Source: Candidatus Melainabacteria bacterium
GTDB taxonomy: Bacteria > Cyanobacteriota > Vampirovibrionia > 2-02-FULL-35-15
Reading direction: 5' to 3'
Assembly: GCA_023250195.1 (NCBI GenBank)
Contig: JAHFBF010000002.1
Span: 62,001 to 126,000 of the forward strand
Length of the DNA: 64,000 bases
Made by a program: the position numbers and the translations under genes. This document shows positions 42,600 through 51,202 of this stretch, piece by piece. The notes beneath the pieces were generated by a model, which was not told the DNA's origin, did not search any database, and saw only the letters and a list, made by a program, of their open reading frames with translations. Every line of letters begins with the position of its first letter. The stretch's first letter is position 1.

Positions 42600-42961
42600 T
42601 TGAATACCTCCTTTACTCTAGATAGAATAGTTTGAACAGTTTCTTTCGGGAAAGATTTTTGCAGATAATCGATATCTTCAGGGTACCTAACAGCAATATA
42701 TTTTATATCCAGCTCCTGAAGCAACCTTTTCATATCTTCTTCTAAATTTCCGATTAATGCTAAACTTACAAGTTCTAATAGGCTATGGATTCTAGGTGGA
42801 GTTTTATTACTTTTCTCTACAATAATTCCCTTAATCAATTTTTCCAAGGCAGCATGACTATGTTCTATTACTCCTAGATATAAACCTTCTTTAAATAAAG
42901 CTTCAGCAATTTTTAAATCATTGTTTGCTATTTTTAGCCAATTTTCGGTCTCTTTTTTCAT
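42572..42961 (-). CDS. HEPN-domain protein (toxin-like)
   Basis: 129 residues, all-helical. WLKIANNDLKIAEALFKEGLYLG, SHAALEKLIKGIIV, PPRIHSLLEL and the YIAVRYPEDIDY ending match the HEPN family of MNT partners. HEPN proteins are often RNases; the RIH and RYPED motifs are the ones conserved in this subgroup. It is upstream of and overlaps the MNT gene, the standard order for this toxin-antitoxin type. Placement next to tRNA-Asp is typical of mobile modules. Confidence 0.85.
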   Translation of the reverse strand: MKKETENWLKIANNDLKIAEALFKEGLYLGVIEHSHAALEKLIKGIIVEKSNKTPPRIHSLLELVSLALIGNLEEDMKRLLQELDIKYIAVRYPEDIDYLQKSFPKETVQTILSRVKEVFKCLEKNIPK

Positions 42962-43043
42962 CTGAAGTTAATTATATAACATGTAAAAAATATCCTATTT
43001 TGGAGTCTAAAATAAATAATGTGGGTTATGGTAGGGTAATAAA

Positions 43044-43133
43044 CTACTCTGGTGGTGGTGGCAATTTAGGTATGTTAATAGAGCCTTCGTAGTTCTGTGT
43101 TTCTGTCCTGACTTTGTTTATTGTGTTCCGAAT
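43044..43133 (-). pseudogene. Coding-like remnant ending NIPKLPPPPE
   Basis: Thirty open codons after an in-frame TAA, without a start, read KVRTETQNYEGSINIPKLPPPPE and stop. They lie directly after the RhuM-Fic gene. The composition looks like a protein C-terminus, but I cannot name the family. Confidence 0.3.
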
Positions 43134-43146
43134 TTATACTTACACT

Positions 43147-44154
43147 TCACGTATTTAAAAAATTCATTACTAATTTAATCATTGTGTCTTTTTGTTTTGG
43201 ATTACTTTGGGCAATTAAAAGAGCTAAGGCTACCAGTGCATTGTCATTTATTTTTCTTTCACCATTTGCTTTAAATAAATATTCATTGTTTGCTAAATAT
43301 AAAATAAATAAGAATGAACCGATACGTTTATTTCCATCTGTAAACGGATGGTCTTTTATTATGAAATAAAGCAAGTGAGTTGCTTTATCTTCAATACTAG
43401 AATAAAGTTCATCCCCGCCAAAAGTTTGGTAGAGATTTGCAATGATTCCTTCAAAAGACTTATCTCTTTGATTTCCAAATAAATCTGATGCTTCTTTTTT
43501 AGACTTTAAATCAGACTTTAGCTTCGAAATAGCTTCTATAGCTCTTTCATAAGTAAGTTCATATTTAGGCTTATGTTTCTTCTTGGGGTTTTCTAGTTTG
43601 TTACTGTCATATTTTTGAAGCAAAATCCATGAGTTTGTATAGTCAGTAATTACTTTTAATAAACCTTTAGACTCGTCACTCGTTAACTCTTTGGTTGTAA
43701 GAGTACTTTTTATTAGTTTTATAGCTTCTTCTAGTTCTTTTAAGCTTGATTCAGGTAGTCTTTTAGGATTTAATGTATAGCCTTTTATTAAATGGTCTTT
43801 TAGTACTTGGTTTGCCCAAATACGGAATTGGGTACCTTGTTTTGAATTAATTCTATAACCTACTGAAATAATCATATCTAGGTTATAGTGTTCAATCTTT
43901 CTTTCTATAAGCCTTTTACCTTCTTTTTGAACTATCTGGAATTCCCGGATAGTTGGTTTTTCTTCCAGTTCTTTTTCTTTATAAATATTGTTAATATGCT
44001 CATTAATGGTTTTTACATCTTTTTGAAAAAGCTCTGATATCTGTTTTTGGGAAAGCCATATAGTCTCTTCATTAAGCTTAACTTCTAAAGATGTTTTCCC
44101 ACCTTTAGTTTTATAAATTATAATTTCACCTTTATTTGACTCATTAGTTTTCAT
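43147..44154 (-). CDS. RhuM-Fic fusion protein
   Basis: 335 residues in two parts. Residues 1-130 form a RhuM/virulence-protein domain (TIWLSQKQISELF, MIISVGYRINSKQGTQFRIWANQVLKDHLIKGY). Residues 200-335 form a Fic/DOC domain with HPFTDGNKRIGS at 269-280, which keeps the catalytic His and the DGNK phosphate loop. Fic proteins AMPylate or phosphorylate targets and can be toxins. Such fusions often lie in defence or pathogenicity islands. TATATT is 8 nt before the ATG. No separate antitoxin gene is adjacent. Confidence 0.85.
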   Translation of the reverse strand: MKTNESNKGEIIIYKTKGGKTSLEVKLNEETIWLSQKQISELFQKDVKTINEHINNIYKEKELEEKPTIREFQIVQKEGKRLIERKIEHYNLDMIISVGYRINSKQGTQFRIWANQVLKDHLIKGYTLNPKRLPESSLKELEEAIKLIKSTLTTKELTSDESKGLLKVITDYTNSWILLQKYDSNKLENPKKKHKPKYELTYERAIEAISKLKSDLKSKKEASDLFGNQRDKSFEGIIANLYQTFGGDELYSSIEDKATHLLYFIIKDHPFTDGNKRIGSFLFILYLANNEYLFKANGERKINDNALVALALLIAQSNPKQKDTMIKLVMNFLNT

Positions 44155-44162
44155 AATTTACT

Positions 44163-44168
44163 AATATA
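44163..44168 (-). promoter_or_regulatory. -10 element (TATATT) for the RhuM-Fic gene
   Basis: Reverse-strand TATATT preceded by TG, 8 nt before the ATG at 44154; no Shine-Dalgarno sequence. Confidence 0.5.
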
Positions 44169-44220
44169 CACTAAGTGTTTAAAAACTTCTGTAACCGTGG
44201 GTTACATTGCACGAAATTAT

Positions 44221-44340
44221 TTAAGCAGCAATTCCAAGCATTCTTAAAACCCTAATAACCTTCTCTGGATTATTCCTCAAAAAGGTTTGATAATTGTCCA
44301 ACCCGCCCCGAATTTTTAGTAATATAAAAATTAAGTCTTA
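44221..44340 (-). pseudogene. Coding-like remnant with no start (C-terminus of an unknown gene)
   Basis: About 40 open codons on the reverse strand end KIRGGLDNYQTF, LRNNPEKVIRVLRMLGIAA and a stop. There is no plausible start and the upstream frame is closed by TAA. The helical, basic ending is reminiscent of a DNA-binding or transposase C-terminus, but the family cannot be named. It lies in the 44155-44457 gap, otherwise empty. Confidence 0.35.
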
Positions 44341-44457
44341 ATTATCTTAAGCTTTTTTACAGTACCTAAAATCTGAAATCTATTTTAGATTTAGGATAGT
44401 TGGAGTTTGCTTTTAATGACTGTGTTAGTGAAGCAGAGGTAACACTTGTCTGGGATG

Positions 44458-44640
44458 TTATTGGTATAAATTGTGCATGAAATATAACTGGTGGGTATCC
44501 ATAATCAATCTCATATATGTAATATCATCTAATCTGTATTTAATAAAAGGATTTTGCAAAGGATGTGCTTGGATTTCTGTTGCATCATCAACTGGACGAC
44601 CTTTTGCAGTTACTGTTTGACCAACTGTTGGTGATTGCAT
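44458..44640 (-). CDS. Small hypothetical protein
   Basis: 60 residues (MQSPTVGQTVTAKGRPVDDA...). AGGG lies 8-9 nt before the ATG. No family recognised; composition is unremarkable and it could be a remnant. It stands between the RhuM-Fic gene and the 185-residue gene on the same strand. Confidence 0.35.
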   Translation of the reverse strand: MQSPTVGQTVTAKGRPVDDATEIQAHPLQNPFIKYRLDDITYMRLIMDTHQLYFMHNLYQ

Positions 44641-44725
44641 AATTATTCCCTAGGTTATTTAGTCTTCTTAAGATAGTTTATAAATCAAGCTTTAGCTTGT
44701 CAATTAAGAACCGAAAAGAGTGCGA

Positions 44726-45283
44726 TTAAATAGATAATGTTCTTAAATATCCGGATAGAATTTCAAGTGGTCTTAAAATATACTCATCAGCTTTACTTTG
44801 ATCTACACTAACAGAACTCCTTACCCCAATTCTTTCTTTCTCAAATAAGATTATTTCACCTGTTTGTCTTTCTACCTTTGCTTCAAATATTCCATCACTA
44901 TTAGAATGTCTCACAGTAATAGTATCTGGCTCAACACTTATCCATGCAGTAGAAAATAAAGCCCCATTGTCAATTTTTGATTGTCTGTATGCTTTATCAA
45001 GAATTAATTTATTTAACATTTCGGCTTCTTCAGTGGTAGTAGGAGTGCGTTCCTGAAGAATAAAATCGAAACTATGATCATTGGCTGGTCTTGCAGCATA
45101 TAATTTTATAATTCTATTTTCGTCTGGAGTAGGTATTCTACTGCTAGAAATTAATCCTTTTTCTTCACCATTTGATTGTGCTGATTGCTCTCTTGCTGCA
45201 AGAGTAGATAATATATTTGCAATAGCTATGCTATTGTCTCTTACTAGTAGTGGAACATTCGTGATTGTTAATAATAAAAACAT
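44726..45283 (-). CDS. Unknown protein with N-terminal hydrophobic segment
   Basis: 185 residues. The first 25 are hydrophobic (MFLLLTITNVPLLV...), perhaps a weak signal, followed by a charged domain with VSVEPDTITVRHSNSDGIFEAKVERQTGEIILFEK, a beta-rich pattern. No family recognised. The start is uncertain since GAGA is the only ribosome-site-like sequence nearby. Confidence 0.5.
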   Translation of the reverse strand: MFLLLTITNVPLLVRDNSIAIANILSTLAAREQSAQSNGEEKGLISSSRIPTPDENRIIKLYAARPANDHSFDFILQERTPTTTEEAEMLNKLILDKAYRQSKIDNGALFSTAWISVEPDTITVRHSNSDGIFEAKVERQTGEIILFEKERIGVRSSVSVDQSKADEYILRPLEILSGYLRTLSI

Positions 45284-45505
45284 ATAATTCTCTTAAATAA
45301 GTTGCCTTTTATTTTAATAAGATTTAGCTATAAGAATAGGCTTCTTAATATTGATTTAAGATTTGAAGGTTATTAGTTCTAAATCATAATCTTAGTTCTA
45401 GCATTCTCTACGATGCTGCCCTGGTCTAAACTAGTATGCAGACCTTAAAGTGAATCTGACGTTGTGTAATAAATAGGGACAAGATGGTGGGGTACAATTT
45501 GTAAG

Positions 45506-45718
45506 TTATGCCAATTTGGGGATGTTTAGAGGGTCTGGATCTTCATCAAATTTTTTCCTAACTTCGTCTACAAGTCCCCGATTTTTCCAAATTGCACTGC
45601 TTTTGAGAACTCTACAAATGCTGAACACACTGTTATCAGAAGGTTTGCTCCACATAATTTGGAGTATGCAAAGATTTTTTAAAATAGAGAGATGTCCTCT
45701 AAAGGATTTGCTGCTTAG
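45506..45718 (-). pseudogene. Open frame continuing past the 423-residue gene
   Basis: The stretch after the 45720 stop is open in another frame for about 70 codons and ends NRGLVDEVRKKFDEDP, DPLNIPKLA, stop. An internal ATG (45655) would give a 49-residue peptide. It may be a frameshifted former C-terminus of the neighbour or an independent small gene. Nothing else is seen in the 45284-45719 gap. Confidence 0.35.
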
Positions 45719-45719
45719 T

Positions 45720-46991
45720 CTAGATTGAATTACTTTTACGATCTTTGTGATTTAGTTTGTCTAGGATTTCATCAGCCCTTGTAATTCTTTTTGCTGACCA
45801 GAACATATCAAATGAACTGTCTTTTATAATTCTCATAAACTCAACTGAGTGTTGTATAAGATTAGGAGATTCATTTATTTTATTTTCAAAGATTGTAAGT
45901 GGCAAATCTAAAACGTCACCTACTAAAGAAGCTAGATATAAATTGGAAGGTTTGAATATGCTTGTTATTCCTTGTTTATGTTCTGCAATTGTTTCTGGCA
46001 AGTAATGTCTGAACCAATAATTGGTTCCTATAATGGATCTGTCAGCTACAGATAAAGTACGAACTATTGTTCTAATTGGACCAGTCAAATCCAATCTTCT
46101 AAGGATTGGTCTAATTGTATCTCCAAGCAGGTTTGATGGGAATGAAACAAATGGTAGAATTATAGCAGTTGCCTGATCCATATGATTACACCACTTAAGC
46201 AAAGCCCTAGTTCTTTCATCTGGCTTTGCATTCTTAAATGCTTCTTTTGATTTCTTTGCATTGTCAAGATGTTTATTGAATTGGTTTTTAACAAAATCCC
46301 AAGTAGGTGGGTATTCACCTTTTCCAGCAATTTTTTTCCCCCATTTCGTTAAAAGATCCTGAACAATACCGGGATAGAACCCCGAGTTTAAGCCCATTTT
46401 ACGCCACCAGGAACTGTCAATCATTCGGAAGAATGCATTATCAATATCGTTTGCTAAGTCAGTATTAAAAAGTCCTAAAAACGGAATTGCAAACCTATAT
46501 TTTGTTTGTAGAGCATTATTTAATTTTGAAAGCCAGGCTGTTTTTTCATCTCCAAAGTTTTCTTTTTTACTTGCCCAGACTTCTGCACCTACGTTGTCAT
46601 CAAGCTCTCCTTTTGAATTTTTATGACTGTAAATTCTATTTCTAAACATTCCAGCTGTTGTACTTGTAAGTCTTTCAGCAACAAACAATCCTTTTGAAGT
46701 TAAAGTGTTGCCTTCTTGAGAATTAGAGACAAAATAAGAAATTATTTTTAAGGGGAACTCAAGTAAATAAAAGAACCTGCTTGTTTTTGCTAATTCCTTT
46801 GTATCATTTGCCCATTTTCTCTTATCTCCTTCTGATTGATTCTTATTTCCCAGTCCGCTAAAACCAATAGAAGCGTAATCATCATTTGGAGCAGATTCAC
46901 TGCGTGCCTCAGGATCTACAGGTGGGAGCAACTCTGTATGATAAATAGTATGAAATCTATCGAGGCAACTTGTTGAATTCATTATTAACAT
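45720..46991 (-). CDS. Large unknown protein
   Basis: 423 residues, soluble with amphipathic helices, no signal peptide. I recognise no domain. The region 190-420 is rich in aromatic residues with basic segments (NYWFRHYLPETIAEHKQG). The first two ATGs (residues 1 and 4) are equally possible; TATAGA lies 8 nt before the first. Stands alone between gaps that hold remnants. Confidence 0.6.
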   Translation of the reverse strand: MLIMNSTSCLDRFHTIYHTELLPPVDPEARSESAPNDDYASIGFSGLGNKNQSEGDKRKWANDTKELAKTSRFFYLLEFPLKIISYFVSNSQEGNTLTSKGLFVAERLTSTTAGMFRNRIYSHKNSKGELDDNVGAEVWASKKENFGDEKTAWLSKLNNALQTKYRFAIPFLGLFNTDLANDIDNAFFRMIDSSWWRKMGLNSGFYPGIVQDLLTKWGKKIAGKGEYPPTWDFVKNQFNKHLDNAKKSKEAFKNAKPDERTRALLKWCNHMDQATAIILPFVSFPSNLLGDTIRPILRRLDLTGPIRTIVRTLSVADRSIIGTNYWFRHYLPETIAEHKQGITSIFKPSNLYLASLVGDVLDLPLTIFENKINESPNLIQHSVEFMRIIKDSSFDMFWSAKRITRADEILDKLNHKDRKSNSI

Positions 46992-47215
46992 TAATTATTT
47001 CTATAATATTTTTTTAATAAACATACAGACAAAACAACAGACAGCTTTTTGAAGCTAAAAAAAATCGATGTTGCTTTATGTATACCGATTGATTTTAGTA
47101 ACATTAAAACCAAATGTCCATGATTTCTTAACCTAAATCATGAACTTTAAATTTCTTTAAGGTTTGAAATCATAGTCACTCTGTCAAGTACCCCAAATTT
47201 GAAACAAATTATTAT

Positions 47216-47323
47216 TTATACTAGTTCTTCATTAACTGTTGTCAGGTAAATTTTACGCGGACATACACGAACCATAGGGACAGAATAATCATCGTTGTTG
47301 GTAGGGTGTTTCAGCCAGTTTTT
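47216..47323 (-). pseudogene. Coding-like remnant with a possible 19-residue peptide
   Basis: Thirty-five open codons read NWLKHPTNNDDYSVPMVRV and CPRKIYLTTVNEELV before a stop, with an in-frame ATG (47275). The sequence looks protein-like, but there is no promoter or Shine-Dalgarno sequence and the upstream frame is closed. It lies in the 46992-47338 gap, in which I see nothing else. Confidence 0.3.
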
Positions 47324-47338
47324 TCAGTAACATAAGAA

Positions 47339-48235
47339 TCAAATCTTACCTAATACAAAATGACAGTGCGGAACTGACATATTTCTTCTATCTTTACCTT
47401 GAGAAACATGGGAATATTTAACTGAAAGTTCATGAGCAACAAAAACTTTCTCCCATTCTGCTGGAGTTCTAAAAGTTCCTGGTACAGGAATATCAGGTGT
47501 TCCGTGAGCAATTGGTCTAAGCATTCTATTTGAAAAATAATCAGATGTAAGGACCAATGGGCGATTATCAGAATGAGCGCTGATTGGAGTTTCTACAACA
47601 TATAATTGATCTGAAGTAACTCGACGAAGCTCATCAATTAAACCTTCTTGCTGTCCAAAAGTTTCTATATGATGTAATAGTTTGACAATTATAGAGATAG
47701 CAAAATGATTATTCGCCCAATCTAGATTGCCATTTGGCAGGATCCTTTTAACTGGTATCTCAGTATGTTCAGGTGGCATTATATCTGCACCTTCCATAGT
47801 GACTCCAAGTCCATCAGCTATTTTTCTACCAACATAACCATCGCCTGCACCATAATCTAAACCTCTTACACCACTATTCTTCCATCGAGGATCAATCAAT
47901 TCTGTTAGCTCAGCTGCAGATCTTGTTGAACTATTATGAAAAGTATCTCTAAGATCCCTAGCAATATTTGGATCTAATCTTTCAAGCATAGCTCTTAAAT
48001 CAGCTTCTATATCTCTAAATTCTTGAACGCTTCTACATCTAGCAAATCTTTGAACCATGCTTTGAGCAAATTCTAATGCTCTTTCTTCTTGGACTGTAGT
48101 ACTGCTTGAAATGGTCGAAGCAGTATTTTTTATCACCTGCTCGCTTGTGTCAGGAGATTTACAGGCTGCAACTACATTGCGAGAGTCGGTAACTTGTAAT
48201 CCCCATGGTATAGCTTTTATACTTCTTACAAACAT
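47339..48235 (-). CDS. SAM-dependent class I methyltransferase
   Basis: 298 residues. Motif I is GLDYGAGDGYVG (125-136), followed by a DI acid at strand beta2 (GADIMPP) and a motif IV-like stretch ANNHFAISIIVKLLHHIE. The N-terminal 100 residues are helical and unassigned. Target unknown. A TATAAT lies 17 nt before the ATG, so a short leader is likely. Stands alone on the reverse strand. Confidence 0.75.
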   Translation of the reverse strand: MFVRSIKAIPWGLQVTDSRNVVAACKSPDTSEQVIKNTASTISSSTTVQEERALEFAQSMVQRFARCRSVQEFRDIEADLRAMLERLDPNIARDLRDTFHNSSTRSAAELTELIDPRWKNSGVRGLDYGAGDGYVGRKIADGLGVTMEGADIMPPEHTEIPVKRILPNGNLDWANNHFAISIIVKLLHHIETFGQQEGLIDELRRVTSDQLYVVETPISAHSDNRPLVLTSDYFSNRMLRPIAHGTPDIPVPGTFRTPAEWEKVFVAHELSVKYSHVSQGKDRRNMSVPHCHFVLGKI

Positions 48236-48467
48236 AAAGTTTAGCTAATTTTATTATATTTTTCTTAAATACTGTAAAAGTTTATTTTTTCTTTAGTTTT
48301 AATTATAGTTCCCTATAAAGACTAATTAATCCCTAAGTAGCTTTCATAGAAATAAGCAATGGATGAAATGATAAAGAAGGGTAATAAAATATATACTAAA
48401 TTAGATAAATTACTTGCTCAATCTGGGAAATGCTATGCCGGTTTAAATTTTTTAATAATCATTTCTA

Positions 48468-49457
48468 TTAAGGGACAGGCGGCGTAGTTTCTGGAATATC
48501 TCCTATGACAGAAACAGAGCTTGATTCCCTGTTAATAACATATAGTTTATTTGTCTTTGTATTAAAAGCAAGTTGTGAAGGACTGTCGCCTACGTTAATA
48601 GTGGTTTCTATTTTTTTGTTACTTAAATTTATTATGCTTATTTTATCTGAGTCTCTATTTGCTACAAAAAGTTTATTTCTTTTTTTATTTAAGGCTAAAC
48701 CGCTCGGTGTTTCACCGCCATTAAAATCATCAATATTAAGTGAGGTAAAGAAAAGTTTTTTTTCTAATTCAGCAGAAGCTATTTTATTGTCTCCCTGAAG
48801 TGAAATATAAGCTTTTCCATCAGATGGATTAAATATAATTGAATGCGGTGTATCACCTAAAGAATCTGTTTTTATATTAGAATTAGAATCTCCATCTATA
48901 ACAGATATATCTTCAGAATCTTGATTAGTTACAAAGATGTGATTATTTGATTCATCTATAGCTAAATCAGCCGGACTGTTTTTTGTAGATATTGTATCAA
49001 TTACTCTTTTTGCACCGGAATCAATTACAGAGATACTGCCGGAATTTGAATTTGCAACATAAGCTTTTCCTGTTCTTGAATTTATAGCGACTGAAACAGG
49101 GGTTGAATCTACACTTATGGATCTTAACGTTGAATTATCAACCTGATTTATAATTCTAAGTTTATCTTCATCACCAGCAACTATATAAATCCTGTCATTC
49201 CTTTTATTAATAGCTATACCGTTAGGACTGCCGTTTACATTAAAAGTAGATTCAACTTCATCTGTCTCCCCGTTAATAACTGTGATTAAATCATTGTCTC
49301 TATGGGTTATATAGATTTTATTTAGCTTTGTATTAATGGTTATTTGAGAAGGTTTATTTTGGAGAGGAATTGTTTTTAATACTTCTTGTTTTGCAAAAGC
49401 AAAAGTTGAAAAATAAAAAATCGAAAGAATTATTAGTATTGATTTTTTTAAACACAT
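48468..49457 (-). CDS. Secreted YVTN-type beta-propeller protein
   Basis: 329 residues. Residues 1-22 form a signal peptide (SIFYFSTFAFA then KQ). The rest is about seven repeats of the YVTN pattern (NKLYVINRESSSVSVIG, GKAYVANSNSGSISVID, NHIFVTNQDSEDISVID) with N-x-P-S-G/A-L/I-A between them. Such propellers serve in cell-surface adhesion or ligand binding. TAAACT ends 6 nt before the ATG. No catalytic domain is attached. Confidence 0.85.
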   Translation of the reverse strand: MCLKKSILIILSIFYFSTFAFAKQEVLKTIPLQNKPSQITINTKLNKIYITHRDNDLITVINGETDEVESTFNVNGSPNGIAINKRNDRIYIVAGDEDKLRIINQVDNSTLRSISVDSTPVSVAINSRTGKAYVANSNSGSISVIDSGAKRVIDTISTKNSPADLAIDESNNHIFVTNQDSEDISVIDGDSNSNIKTDSLGDTPHSIIFNPSDGKAYISLQGDNKIASAELEKKLFFTSLNIDDFNGGETPSGLALNKKRNKLFVANRDSDKISIINLSNKKIETTINVGDSPSQLAFNTKTNKLYVINRESSSVSVIGDIPETTPPVP

Positions 49458-49499
49458 ACTATTAGTTTAATGCTAGGCAGAGGTTTTATAACATAGTTT

Positions 49500-49572
49500 T
49501 TTAAAACCTGGTTTGCCCAGATGCGAAATTGGGTGCCTTGTTTTGAATTAACCCTTAGAAAACCAACTGATA
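49500..49572 (-). pseudogene. RhuM gene fragment
   Basis: The reverse strand reads VSVGFLRVNSKQGTQFRIW and ANQVLKN, matching the RhuM core of the intact gene at 43147-44154 (there ISVGYRINSKQG...). Only this core survives and no start or Fic part is seen. The remainder of the 49458-49840 gap is AT-rich with nothing recognisable. Confidence 0.85.
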
Positions 49573-49840
49573 CCTGCTGCCTGCTTTTTGTCCTATTCTT
49601 TGCAAGAGACTTTACTACTTTGTGTGATATTTATTTAAGTTCTGATTGGGTTTTGGATTTAGAACTAACTGCTAGTTCTTTAAGTAGCAATTATTTTTTT
49701 AATAGCATTATTTCTCTAAAAACCTCTTGTTAATACAAGAGAAATATTAAAGAAAATTAAATATTCAGCCTATATTCTTGAGAAGCAAATATAATTTAGT
49801 AATCTTAATTTAAGGATTTTTTTTCAGGAGGATTAATAAG

Positions 49841-50209
49841 ATGAACAGAGTTGATGTACAGTTCTTTAGTAGTGATCCTGTGAGATTTAGTAGAGCTAGA
49901 GAAGGACTTAGAGGTTTCAGAGGAGTTGAGTCTACTGAAACAGGATCAAACTTGATTGTAAATCCAGATGCTCTTGAAACTGCCTGTGTATTTCCAATAC
50001 TTGTTTGTGGAGATGAAGTTCCAGTTTCAGATCCTGGCAATATGATTATTGTGAATGCTTATCCAGATGATCAAGTAATTCCGGTAGTTCAAACTGAAAT
50101 TGATGAAAGCCAATATCCTGAAGGTAAGATGGGTGATGTAGTTAGAGTCCTTGTAGCATCTTATAGAGCTTCAAACTGTTATGCTCAGGTTTTAAATCCT
50201 AATCAATAA
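49841..50209 (+). CDS. Small protein of unknown function with strong ribosome binding site
   Basis: 122 residues, soluble, no signal peptide. CAGGAGGA lies about 9 nt before the ATG, one of the best Shine-Dalgarno sequences in the window, and TTTCAGGAGG follows a T-run. Two Cys residues (about 47 and 52) lie in ETACVFPILVCGDE. No family recognised. Confidence 0.6.
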   Translation: MNRVDVQFFSSDPVRFSRAREGLRGFRGVESTETGSNLIVNPDALETACVFPILVCGDEVPVSDPGNMIIVNAYPDDQVIPVVQTEIDESQYPEGKMGDVVRVLVASYRASNCYAQVLNPNQ

Positions 50210-50223
50210 CTTTTAAATTTTTT

Positions 50224-50358
50224 CTACTCTCTACAAAGAGAGTTCGCTCCAATTTCTAGGAAGTGGTCTTGCAGGTACATTTGTTCTGCAATATAGTCAC
50301 CTAAGTATCCAGCAAAGGAGTCATCAACTATTCCGGGGTTATCCCTAGTAGTAGTCAG
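50224..50358 (-). pseudogene. Coding-like remnant (DDSFAGYLGDYIAEQMYLQD)
   Basis: Forty-four open codons after a TAG, with no start, read DNPGIVDDSFAGYLGDYIA and EQMYLQDHFLEIGANSLCRE to a stop. It looks like the C-terminal part of a soluble protein of unknown family. The rest of the 50210-50676 gap contains a GTAGAGG palindrome and a G+C-rich stretch (50497-50562). Confidence 0.35.
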
Positions 50359-50463
50359 CTAGTTACTTCCTGGCTAATGTAACTTTCCCAAGCAAACAGC
50401 CTATAAGAGTAAGATTTTATTCTGCCTTTGGTGGATAAAATCTGAATAGTGTTACAAGAGATT

Positions 50464-50491
50464 GTAGAGGTGTTTTGCAAAACGCCTCTAC
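50464..50491. repeat. GTAGAGG...CCTCTAC palindrome, intergenic copy
   Basis: A 28-nt palindrome, GTAGAGGTGTTTTGCAAAACGCC then TCTAC, with one mismatch. Followed by an unusually G+C-rich stretch. Confidence 0.85.
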
Positions 50492-50676
50492 AGCAAAGCC
50501 TGACCCGCTTCGCCCGCAAAGCGAGGCGAGCAAGCGAAGAATGAGCGAGAAGGGGCGGTAGGTAGAAACATCAGCTATTTAACCTAGCATGCTTTAAGGG
50601 GTAACATGGGTACATTAGTTTTGTAAAGTTAAAAATAAATGTGACCTGTAAGATGAGACAAAAGGTGAAATAAACT

Positions 50677-51162
50677 ATGAAAAAATTTCTTATAATTCTC
50701 TTAGTCCTAACACTAATTAATATCTCTCTAGTAGTTCTAACTAATATTTCTCTAGAGTCATTTGCTAAACCTATGCCACCTGTAGGATGCCCTGCCTGTC
50801 CAAATGGAGCATCGGTTGGTATGGATTGTGAAGGTACGTGTGGTATATGCGCTAGCGATTTTGGGGCAAATTGTACACCCCCTATTCTCCCTGCTGTCTG
50901 TAATGGATTTCCGTGTCAGCAAATAAACCCTACTAATCCTGCAAGGGGATGTCTTGTAGCATTTAGTTGTCATCTTAAGCCAGGAAATACATGTACAAAT
51001 GACGATGGCTGTAATGTTGCTGGAGGAGAGATCTGTCAAAATTGTAATTGTGTTGTTCCAGCTGGTATTGTAGTACCACCAGCAGAAGTAGAAACAGTAA
51101 GAATAGTTGCACCCGAAGTAGTTGAACCAGCAGCAGTAGAACTATTAGTTGCACCAGAATAA
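50677..51162 (+). CDS. Secreted cysteine-rich protein
   Basis: 161 residues. Residues 1-31 form a signal peptide (MKKFLIILLVLTLINISLVV...). The next hundred residues contain about seventeen Cys in patterns such as GCPACPNG, DCEGTCGIC, PCQQINP, GCLVAF and CQNCNC, so the mature protein is probably disulphide-bonded outside the cytoplasm. The last 35 residues are Val/Pro/Glu-rich (VVPPAEVETVRIVAPEVVEP). AAAGGTGA lies about 9 nt before the ATG. No family recognised. Confidence 0.65.
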   Translation: MKKFLIILLVLTLINISLVVLTNISLESFAKPMPPVGCPACPNGASVGMDCEGTCGICASDFGANCTPPILPAVCNGFPCQQINPTNPARGCLVAFSCHLKPGNTCTNDDGCNVAGGEICQNCNCVVPAGIVVPPAEVETVRIVAPEVVEPAAVELLVAPE

Positions 51163-51202
51163 TCACTAGAAGAGTAGTAGAGGGCTACTAATCACAATAG
51201 CA

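Noticed and set aside
48359-48487. 42-residue ORF starting MDEMIKKGNKIYTKLDK on the plus strand
   Set aside because: It overlaps the end of the YVTN propeller gene, has no ribosome site or promoter, and ends in a hydrophobic stretch that looks accidental.
50758-51166. Antisense ORFs across the Cys-rich gene
   Set aside because: The plus-strand gene has a signal peptide and ribosome site; the reverse ORFs have neither.
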